Shown here piece by piece: positions 1 to 5,368 of a DNA stretch of 8,018 nt. Under the pieces are notes generated by a model. It worked only from the letters and a program-made list of their open reading frames with translations. It did not search any database and was not told the origin of the DNA. Source of the stretch: Prevotella sp. (GTDB lineage: Bacteria > Bacteroidota > Bacteroidia > Bacteroidales > Bacteroidaceae); contig JAGAPI010000061.1 of assembly GCA_017623335.1 (NCBI GenBank), forward strand, positions 1 through 8,018. Direction: 5' to 3'. How positions within the stretch are numbered: position 1 is the stretch's first letter; each line of letters starts with the position of its first letter. The translations under genes and the position numbers were made by a program.

Positions 1-1
1 C

Positions 2-478
2 ATACTTCAGACATTGGTGGACAGTTACAAGGTATCAAAAAACGCCAAAGTGGACGGTTATGGTGATGCCATGAAAGAGGCTGCGGTATTTGCAATCGAC
101 AATAGGGTACAACTTGAAAACCTTTATAAACGTCAGATTGGTGAGACCACAGACGGAGTAACAGACGTGACAATCACCAAACCTTCTCTGGAAGACTGGC
201 TTTTATTATCGGCAACCATATTTAAGGAAGGTGAAAGCATAAAGAAGGCAACCGATAAATTGCAGGAAGCTGCCGATGAAGCAAAACTCATGACTGAGAA
301 TGCGAGCAAGGAGAAAAATCCAATGAAAGCCGCGAAAGCTGCAAAATCGGCAAAAGCCACAGCCGCAGTTATTGAGTTCGGTAATTCTGCCACCCCTATT
401 CTTATTGAGGAGAGTGAAGCCCAAGTCAAGGCTGTTAAGACCATCATCGAGACTTTGAAGTCAGGAAAGAATCTTTGA
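2..478 (+). CDS. Helical Ala/Lys-rich protein, 5' end outside the window
   Basis: I do not recognise this protein. The frame is open through the window edge (ILQTLVDSYK...), and the first possible starts inside the window are TTG at 14 and GTG at 17. The gene most likely begins upstream, so any signal peptide would be out of view. The visible 159 or so residues look mostly alpha-helical. An acidic/amphipathic half contains the motif SLEDWLLL, and is followed by a low-complexity stretch rich in Ala, Lys and Glu (around KAAKAAKSAKATAA) that could form a coiled coil. There is no cysteine in the visible part. It ends 4 bases before the CsgG-like gene, so it is very probably the upstream member of the same operon and shares its envelope-related role. 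That role is inferred from context alone. Confidence 0.75.
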   Translation: MLQTLVDSYKVSKNAKVDGYGDAMKEAAVFAIDNRVQLENLYKRQIGETTDGVTDVTITKPSLEDWLLLSATIFKEGESIKKATDKLQEAADEAKLMTENASKEKNPMKAAKAAKSAKATAAVIEFGNSATPILIEESEAQVKAVKTIIETLKSGKNL

Positions 479-482
479 TTCT

Positions 483-1328
483 ATGAAAAATAAAAGATTA
501 TATTTATCCATATTACTAATGACTGTGTGTATCCTTAGTGGATATGCACAGTCGGATGTTGACGATCGTCAGGTTGTGGGTGTCGCCGAATTTACGTGTA
601 AGACAGAAAGTCCATACACAGCTTTAGTGACAGAAAAGGTGGTGGAGATGCTTACAAACAGCAAGCGCTTTCGCGTGGTTGACCGTACAAGCCGCGACAA
701 GATTATCCAAGAATTGGAATTGCAGAAAAGCGAGGCGTTCATTGACAGTAAAAATCTTGTTGAACAGGACGTTGCCGTTGCAGCAGAAAAGATGATTACT
801 GGTGAAATTGTAAAAATACCCGTTTATAGGATTAAGAACGGCGACGGGTCGGTAAGAGGTTATAAGGCGAGCGTTGCATTTCAGATGAAGGTGGTGGATG
901 TGGCTACGGGACTGAGTACAGAAGCCACGAGTTTTGAAGGAAAAGCAAGCGATGAATGTCTGTCGCCAGAAAGTGCAGTAACTATGGCTATGATGTCCTT
1001 GCAAGACAAAATGGCAGAATATTTCCGGGTGAATTTTCCTGTAACAGCAAAAATGATGAAGATATTGCAGGAGAAAGACGGTGTAGCCTTAGTCATTTTG
1101 GTGAAAGCCGGGAAAAAGCACGGTATTAAAGTTGGTGACAAACTAAACATAGAAAGTGTGGAGATTCTTGACGGTGAAGTCTTGCCCACCACATTAGGCA
1201 TTGCCGTTGTGTCTGCGTTGAAAGGTGAAGCCTATTCAGAATGCAAGGTAGGCAAAAAGGAAGGCAGGGCAATCTATGAACATTTTAATGCTGGCGAGAA
1301 AATCAATTGTTCTTTAATAATAAAATGA
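483..1328 (+). CDS. Secreted CsgG-like protein with FlgT-C-like C-terminal domain
   Basis: The 281-residue protein starts with a Sec signal peptide (MKNKR, then a hydrophobic core to about residue 19), probably cleaved near SGYAQ at 19-23. Cys16 lies in MTVC, a poor lipobox, so I favour a soluble or membrane-associated periplasmic protein over a lipoprotein. Residues 28-180 or so fit the CsgG fold: VVGVAEFTC strand, RFRVVDR at 62-68, an EL.LQKSEA helix, MITGEIV, then long strands ending VVDVATGLSTEATSFEGKA. In CsgG this domain builds an outer-membrane secretion pore; many Bacteroidota relatives have no known role. Residues 190-281 (VALVILVKAGKKHG, GIKVGD at 214-219, then GIAVVSALKGEAYSECKV) resemble the C-terminal domain of the flagellar protein FlgT. 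It sits between the partial gene (4-base gap) and the FlgT-N-like gene (1-base gap), so co-translation is likely. Substrate and export role are unknown. Confidence 0.8.
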   Translation: MKNKRLYLSILLMTVCILSGYAQSDVDDRQVVGVAEFTCKTESPYTALVTEKVVEMLTNSKRFRVVDRTSRDKIIQELELQKSEAFIDSKNLVEQDVAVAAEKMITGEIVKIPVYRIKNGDGSVRGYKASVAFQMKVVDVATGLSTEATSFEGKASDECLSPESAVTMAMMSLQDKMAEYFRVNFPVTAKMMKILQEKDGVALVILVKAGKKHGIKVGDKLNIESVEILDGEVLPTTLGIAVVSALKGEAYSECKVGKKEGRAIYEHFNAGEKINCSLIIK

Positions 1329-1329
1329 T

Positions 1330-1773
1330 ATGAAAGTATTCTTTATTTTGTGTATAATGTTGTTTGGACATCTCATTGAGATGCCGGCACAATATAAGGT
1401 GACAGTAATAAATTCAACCAATGAATCATTAACCCTGAGAGCCGTAGGATATGGCAAAAAAGCGGCTTTGGCGGTTGAGAATGCAGAAATATCGGCATTG
1501 AATGCTGTTCTTTTTGTCGGACATGCAGGAACGGCATTTCCGCAACCTCTGATAAATGAGGACCGCAATTCCATAGAGAGTAAACATAAATCAGTATTTG
1601 ACGATTTCTATAGCGGACAATATAGGGATTATATCGGAACATCGGTTATTGTTACACCATTTGGCAAGAACGAATTGAAACAGAAATGCATCACTATTGA
1701 TGTCAGTGTAAGAGTGAAGGCATTACGGACATATCTTGAAAATAAAGGAATTATAAGAAAATTTGGATTTTAA
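1330..1773 (+). CDS. Small secreted protein, FlgT-N/LPP20-like
   Basis: The 147-residue protein has an N-terminal signal peptide, hydrophobic to about residue 16, with likely cleavage around MPAQ at 18-21. The mature part begins with a beta strand (KVTVIN) and then RAVGYGKK at 37-44, followed by an Ala-rich helix AVENAEISALNAVLFVGHAG (48-67). The second half has SKHKSVFDDFYSGQYRDYIG, then paired strands (TSVIVTPFG, CITIDVSVRVKALRTYLE). A G-x-G start, an A..A..A helix and a late strand ending in KALRxxLE recall the N-terminal domain of FlgT and LPP20 lipoproteins, which act around the outer membrane. This is fold-level recognition only. Its ATG is 1 base after the stop of the CsgG-like gene and there is no clear Shine-Dalgarno, so re-initiation by the same ribosomes is plausible. 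The FlgT-N-like and FlgT-C-like parts lying in neighbouring genes suggests the two products act together. Confidence 0.75.
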   Translation: MKVFFILCIMLFGHLIEMPAQYKVTVINSTNESLTLRAVGYGKKAALAVENAEISALNAVLFVGHAGTAFPQPLINEDRNSIESKHKSVFDDFYSGQYRDYIGTSVIVTPFGKNELKQKCITIDVSVRVKALRTYLENKGIIRKFGF

Positions 1774-1785
1774 ACACTGTATCTT

Positions 1786-2649
1786 ATGAATAGAATTTTA
1801 GTATCTTTTTTGATGCTGTTTGCGTGTGGAATGTCATGGAGCCAGACAGCAACGGTACAGCCCAAAATAATGGTTATTCCATACACAAAACAGGGCGATG
1901 ACATTTCACAAGTGCTGGAGAACGATGTGAATAAAAGAATCGTACTGACAAAGATAAGGGAGGCTTTTGACAACCGTGGATTTACGACCGTAGACTTTGC
2001 AGCCAAACTAAAATCAGTATCACGTGCCGAAGGTTTATCAAACGACAGCCAGTCTGACTTAAAGACAATGATAATACAACAGTCGGGAGCAGATTTCTAT
2101 GTTGAAGCAGAAATAGACATTCTTCTGTCTTCAAGTGGCAATAGTGTAAAGACAATACTCACTGCCTATGATATTTCCACAGGTAACTCGTTGTCAAACA
2201 AGGTTGGCGACAGCGGCAAGTTCTATACAGATGACATCGGTAAGCTTGGAGCAAAAGCTGTAGAACAGGTAGCCGATGATTTTCTCAATGTACTGCAAAC
2301 GAAATTTACTGACATTGTCAATAATGGGCGCTCGATAAACATAGAATTTGGTTTTGAAGAAACTTCGACGCTTACAATGTCTTCAGAAATAGGGAGTGAC
2401 GCTTTGCCACTCTCCGACCAGATAGAATTGTGGATGGGAGACCACGCACATCAAAACAACTATCATATTCAAGGTACAACAGATAAAAAAATGATATTCG
2501 ATGATGTGCGCATACCGCTGAAAGACAGCAATGGCAATAACTACAACATTAATAAATTTGGGCTGGAATTTCTGAAATTTGCAAGAACACTCGGTTTGCA
2601 GATTAGCAGAAGCACTGTCAATAATACATTAATAATCAACTTTAAATAA
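1786..2649 (+). CDS. Secreted DUF6175-like protein
   Basis: This 287-residue protein matches, from memory, the DUF6175 family of Bacteroidota secreted proteins of unknown function. The signal peptide is short (MNRILVSFLMLFACGMSWSQ), probably cleaved after WSQ at 18-20. Cys14 in LFAC could be a poor lipobox, with Phe at -2. Near the mature N-terminus, PKIMVIPYTKQGDD begins a Rossmann-like strand, then VLENDVNKRIVLTKIREAFDNRGF forms a long helix leading to GFTTVDF. This resembles the start of CsgG/TolB-N-type domains that open with a strand and a helix. Next come SGADFYVEAEIDILL and LTAYDISTGNSL, similar in layout to the strands of the CsgG-like neighbour, and a distinct C-terminal domain from about 180 that ends in KFARTLGLQISRSTVNNTLIINFK. 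It lies 12 bases after the FlgT-N-like gene and 11 before the TPR-like gene. Function unknown; an envelope role is inferred from the signal peptide and the operon. Confidence 0.8.
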   Translation: MNRILVSFLMLFACGMSWSQTATVQPKIMVIPYTKQGDDISQVLENDVNKRIVLTKIREAFDNRGFTTVDFAAKLKSVSRAEGLSNDSQSDLKTMIIQQSGADFYVEAEIDILLSSSGNSVKTILTAYDISTGNSLSNKVGDSGKFYTDDIGKLGAKAVEQVADDFLNVLQTKFTDIVNNGRSINIEFGFEETSTLTMSSEIGSDALPLSDQIELWMGDHAHQNNYHIQGTTDKKMIFDDVRIPLKDSNGNNYNINKFGLEFLKFARTLGLQISRSTVNNTLIINFK

Positions 2650-2660
2650 AACATAGGTAT

Positions 2661-3572
2661 ATGAAAAAGTCCGCTCTTGTATTCCTGTTTTTCATTATTT
2701 CTTGTTTATGCAATGCGCAGAATGACAATGTTCATATTTCTGTTGTGTTTCCAAATAACAATAAGCTGGACGCCAATTGCATGAATATCCTGAAAAATAA
2801 ATTGTTTAGTATTGCCACAACGTCAGGTGTAGCGGCTACAGAATGTAGTTCTATAGTAATGGTACCCGATGTTGCCATTCTCGATTCCAAGAGAGTTGAA
2901 GGAGGAATGAGAAATATAATGTCTGTGGAAATTGGCGTTACAGTTACGGTGCAAAATATCATCACGAACACAGTGTTCAACACATTACAGGTTAGTGTCA
3001 AGGGAGAGGGATACACCAATGAAGCAGCCATGCGCACAGCAATAAACAGAATAGATCCAAAGCTCAAGACTTATTCTGATTTTATTTATTCATCTAAAGA
3101 GAAAATACTTGATTATTATGGGAAAAATACATCATCTATCATAAACAAGGCAAACACCCTGGCATCAACTCAGGCATACGATGAGGCACTGGCGCTATTG
3201 TTTACATATCCAGAATCACTGCCTAAATATGAAAAGGTGGCACAGACAATATCAAAGATATTTATGGAGTGCCAGTCTAAGAACTGTTCTCAGCTGCTGC
3301 TCGCCGCAAGAGCTGCTTATTCTAAGCGTGACTACGAAACAGCTGCCGACATTATTTCGTCCATAAACCCACAAAGCAGTTGTGCAGGAGAAGCAAAGAG
3401 TCTATTGGAGGCAATAAAGAAAAATATCGACAAAGAACATGAATCAGCCATTGCACTTGAAAGAGAAAAAACAAGGGAGAAGAATCAGTTATTAAAACAT
3501 AGCATAAATGCAGCAAAAGAGATAGCTGTGGCATACTTTAACAGACAAACAAAATATCTATTCTTTTGGTAA
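2661..3572 (+). CDS. Secreted protein with alpha/beta domain and TPR-like repeats
   Basis: I recognise this only as a Bacteroidota hypothetical family. The 303 residues open with a signal peptide (MKKSALVFLFFIISCLCNAQ), cleaved probably after CNAQ at 17-20. Residues 22-135 form an alpha/beta domain: HISVVFPNN strand, helix NCMNILKNKLFSIATTSG, then strands SIVMVPDVAILDSKRVEGG, VEIGVTVTVQN and LQVSVKGEGYTNEAAMRTAINRI. The closing KGEG + Ala-helix resembles the CsgG-like proteins upstream. Residues 160-255 hold two TPR-like helix pairs (ANTLASTQAYDEALALL and ARAAYSKRDYETAADIISSI), then a charged coiled segment EHESAIALEREKTREKN. The protein ends IAVAYFNRQTKYLFFW, an aromatic terminus that resembles the ends of homologues I remember, so I take it as complete. 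It looks like the last gene of the operon: a 500-base gap follows. Confidence 0.8.
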   Translation: MKKSALVFLFFIISCLCNAQNDNVHISVVFPNNNKLDANCMNILKNKLFSIATTSGVAATECSSIVMVPDVAILDSKRVEGGMRNIMSVEIGVTVTVQNIITNTVFNTLQVSVKGEGYTNEAAMRTAINRIDPKLKTYSDFIYSSKEKILDYYGKNTSSIINKANTLASTQAYDEALALLFTYPESLPKYEKVAQTISKIFMECQSKNCSQLLLAARAAYSKRDYETAADIISSINPQSSCAGEAKSLLEAIKKNIDKEHESAIALEREKTREKNQLLKHSINAAKEIAVAYFNRQTKYLFFW

Positions 3573-3582
3573 TGCAGAAGAA

Positions 3583-3618
3583 TTGTTGCACATATTTAAA
3601 TGTGATAACAAGGTTTTT
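3583..3618 (+). terminator. Possible weak intrinsic terminator of the left operon
   Basis: An interrupted stem begins 10 bases after the stop of the TPR-like gene. TTGTT (3583-3587) pairs with AACAA (3607-3611) and CACAT (3589-3593) pairs with ATGTG (3600-3604), with G3588 facing AT and a six-base loop. A TTTTT run follows at 3614-3618, and a longer T-rich run at 3626-3632. The position and T-run fit rho-independent termination, but the stem is AT-rich and interrupted, so it would be weak. It could be chance pairing in AT-rich DNA. Confidence 0.4.
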
Positions 3619-3634
3619 CTGATTATTTTTTTAA

Positions 3635-3689
3635 CGGGATTCAGTTTTATCTAAAAACAAAATTCAGAGTTAGGTAAAACTTAATCCCG
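3635..3689. repeat. Long two-part inverted repeat (hairpin)
   Basis: CGGGATT (3635-3641) is the exact complement of AATCCCG (3683-3689). After a single C/T mismatch (3642/3682) pairing resumes for 12 positions, 3643-3654 with 3671-3681 plus 3670, with one G-T wobble (3650/3674). The loop is about 15 bases. This gives 19 paired positions in 55 bases, more than expected by chance. No T-run follows on the + strand, so it is not a standard terminator. It may be the 3' end structure of the operon transcript, part of a small RNA, or a remnant of a palindromic element. Confidence 0.6.
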
Positions 3690-3752
3690 AATTAGTAGAA
3701 TCAATCTCTTTCCTATATGATTTAAACGTCATTAACGCTTAATTGCAAAACA

Positions 3753-3783
3753 ATAATATGCAATAAACGATTATTGCTATTGT
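3753..3783. repeat. AT-rich inverted repeat (hairpin)
   Basis: GCAATAA (3760-3766) pairs perfectly with TTATTGC (3771-3777) around a four-base loop ACGA. With T3759 bulged out, six more positions pair (3753-3758 with 3778-3783, one G-T wobble). This gives 13 paired positions. It stands alone, with no T-run and no neighbouring gene start, and its role is unknown. AT-richness raises the chance of accidental pairing. Confidence 0.4.
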
Positions 3784-4000
3784 AGACAGTCGGGTATAAA
3801 TATAACTGCGCTTTGTTTTCTCTGTAACAGCTTCGTAAAGACAATATACGGTCAGACCGCCAAAAACGCAAATCGTCGGCATACCGCCAATTCATGCAAT
3901 TGGGTACAAAAAATATCAGAATTATGGAATAATGTCACCATAAACCCCAAACAAAGGTTAATTTTTTATTTCTTTTTATCGTTTATTCAACTTTTTATAG

Positions 4001-4035
4001 TATCTTTGCATAGGATAAGCTTTGCATTATCTTTG
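4001..4035 (+). promoter_or_regulatory. Bacteroides-type promoter region for holB, tandem TATCTTTG
   Basis: TATCTTTG, matching the Bacteroidota sigma-ABfr -7 consensus TAnnTTTG, occurs twice, at 4001-4008 and 4028-4035. For the downstream copy, TTTG at 4005-4008 lies 19 bases upstream, the correct spacing for the -33 element, so the -7 box of one promoter doubles as the -33 box of the other. The upstream copy has only a poor -33 (around GTTTA at 3981). The octamer CTTTGCAT is also repeated (4004-4011 and 4020-4027). Transcription from the second copy would start near 4042, about 30 bases before the holB ATG. The two cannot be used at once, so overlapping promoters are possible. Confidence 0.65.
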
Positions 4036-4070
4036 TAACATATTATGCACAAAGGCAGAGAACAAGAATT

Positions 4071-5216
4071 ATGAAATGGGATGAGGTGATAGGACAGCAA
4101 GCCGTGAAGCAGCGGCTGATGCAGATGGAAAGCGAGGGGCGGCTGCCCCACGCCATAATGCTGTGCGGTCCGGCGGGCAGCGGCAAGATGGCGCTGGCGC
4201 TGGCTTTTGCGTCCTATCTGCTGTGCTCCTGCCACAAGGGAAACAGCGAGGCGTGCGGCACCTGCAACTCATGCGCCATGCTCAGGAAATGGCAGCACCC
4301 CGACCTGCACTTCACCTACCCCACGATAAAGCGCGCAAGCATGGGAGCCGACCACAAGCCCGTGAGCGACGACTTTGCAGCCGAATGGAACAGGCTGCTG
4401 GCAAAAGGTCCTTACTTCTCGATGGACAGCTGGCTCAGCGAGATTGAGGCGGAAAACCAGCAGGCAATAATCACTGCCGGCGAGAGCGACAACCTGAGCC
4501 ACAAGCTAAGCATGAAGTCGAGCCAAGGAGGCTACAAGGTGTCGCTGATATGGATGCCCGAGCGAATGAACGGCGAATGTGCCAACAAGCTGCTGAAGCT
4601 GATAGAGGAGCCGCCCACGCACACGCTGTTCATAATGGTGTGCGAAGAGCCCGACAAACTGCTGGAGACCATCCGCAGCCGCGTGCAGCGCATCGACGTA
4701 AGGAAGATTGACACCGCGGACATAGAGCAGGCACTCGTGACAAGAAGAGGAATAGACGGCGACACTGCCCACCGGCTGGCTCGCATAGCCAACGGCAACT
4801 GGCTGAAAGCCGTTGAGCAGCTGGATGCCGACAACGAGAACGAGCTGTTCCTGGACTTGTTTCAGTCATTGATGCGCTTAGCTTACCAGCGCAAGATAAA
4901 GGATCTGAAGCGGTGGAGCGAGACAATGGCGGCATTCGGCAGAGAGAAGCAGAAGCGATTTCTCTCCTACCTGCTGAGACTGATACGCGAGAACTTCATG
5001 TATAACTTCGCACAGCCCCAACTCACATACATGACGGAGCGGGAGGAGCAGTTTGCAAAGAATTTCGCGAGATTTATAAACGAGGACAACATTCTGCAAA
5101 TCTATGACCTCACCAACAAGGCGATAAGGGACATCGGACAGAACGCCAACGGAAAGATAGTGTTCTTCGACCTTGCACTGCAGATGATAGTGCTGCTGAT
5201 ACCGCCAAAGAAGTGA
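4071..5216 (+). CDS. holB: DNA polymerase III delta prime subunit
   Basis: Delta prime is the rigid stator of the clamp-loader complex that opens and loads the beta sliding clamp onto primed DNA. The 381 residues begin MKWDEVIGQQAVKQRL, the usual start of bacterial clamp-loader AAA+ subunits, which fixes the ATG. GPAGSGKM (33-40) is at the P-loop position but has Met in place of the nucleotide-contacting Thr/Ser, as expected for a subunit that does not hydrolyse ATP. A zinc module follows: C62-x2-C65-x2-C68 with C52 or C54 as fourth ligand. NKLLKLIEEPP (172-182) and SRV (203-205, the arginine-finger SRC position) are clamp-loader signatures. The C-terminal third is a helical collar domain. 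GC-rich codon use contrasts strongly with the left operon. The gene has its own promoter upstream and is followed by ricT, as in Bacillus subtilis. Confidence 0.95.
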   Translation: MKWDEVIGQQAVKQRLMQMESEGRLPHAIMLCGPAGSGKMALALAFASYLLCSCHKGNSEACGTCNSCAMLRKWQHPDLHFTYPTIKRASMGADHKPVSDDFAAEWNRLLAKGPYFSMDSWLSEIEAENQQAIITAGESDNLSHKLSMKSSQGGYKVSLIWMPERMNGECANKLLKLIEEPPTHTLFIMVCEEPDKLLETIRSRVQRIDVRKIDTADIEQALVTRRGIDGDTAHRLARIANGNWLKAVEQLDADNENELFLDLFQSLMRLAYQRKIKDLKRWSETMAAFGREKQKRFLSYLLRLIRENFMYNFAQPQLTYMTEREEQFAKNFARFINEDNILQIYDLTNKAIRDIGQNANGKIVFFDLALQMIVLLIPPKK

Positions 5217-5241
5217 GGAGTGAAGAATGAAGAATGAGGAG
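5214..5241 (+). repeat. 7-bp tandem array, TGARGAR x4
   Basis: Four exact 7-base steps start inside the holB stop codon: TGAGGAG (5214-5220), TGAAGAA (5221-5227), TGAAGAA (5228-5234) and TGAGGAG (5235-5241), followed by TGG. The outer units are identical and the inner units are identical. The + strand is purine-rich. From memory, similar TGAAGAA heptamer runs occur in intergenic DNA of Bacteroides and Prevotella, so this may be a dispersed repeat. The array lies 128 bases before the ricT ATG. Confidence 0.8.
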
Positions 5242-5261
5242 TGGTTGCGGCAGTGTCTCCG

Positions 5262-5309
5262 TCTTAAGTTTCCTAAATCTCCTAATTTTCTTAATCTTCC
5301 TAAACTTCC
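5262..5309 (+). repeat. 9-bp tandem array, TCYTAANNN x5
   Basis: TCYTAA recurs every 9 bases, at 5262, 5271, 5280, 5289 and 5298. A degenerate sixth unit, TCCAGA, follows at 5307. The last three bases of each unit vary (GTT, ATC, TTT, TCT, ACT) but are T-rich. The + strand is pyrimidine-rich, opposite in bias to the heptamer array 20 bases upstream. Every unit carries TAA, and no start codon fits, so it is non-coding leader sequence for ricT. Confidence 0.75.
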
Positions 5310-5368
5310 AGAGAATTTAGAAATAAAAACAGACAATAATACAACAATAGAAAACCAAGATATAAGAA

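Larger units (their letters stand above)
3573..4070. other. AT-rich intergenic region, no gene seen
   Basis: No credible gene is visible on either strand; the open frames reaching into it are short and belong to the shadow of holB. It is markedly AT-rich (line 3721-3780 has 15 G+C of 60). It holds a possible weak terminator near its start, two further hairpins, a small inverted repeat CCAATT-catgc-AATTGG at 3887-3903, and the holB promoter region at its right end. The stretch 3790-3960 (including ACCGCC twice, at 3856-3861 and 3883-3888) has a slightly higher GC content and may be a remnant or a dispersed repeat, but nothing there can be identified from the sequence. Confidence 0.7.

Noticed and set aside
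14..478. TTG at 14 as the true start of the first gene
   Set aside because: The frame is open upstream to the window edge with no stop and no clear ribosome site before the TTG, so a start outside the window is more likely.
3181..3366. Small + strand open frame inside the TPR-like gene
   Set aside because: It lies fully within the longer gene in another frame, with no signal peptide, domain or ribosome site.
3887..3903. CCAATT-catgc-AATTGG as an operator
   Set aside because: A six-base inverted repeat is common by chance in AT-rich DNA, and it lies far from the holB promoter with no supporting element.
5214..5309. CRISPR array
   Set aside because: The repeats have 7- and 9-base periods with no spacers, so they are simple tandem repeats.
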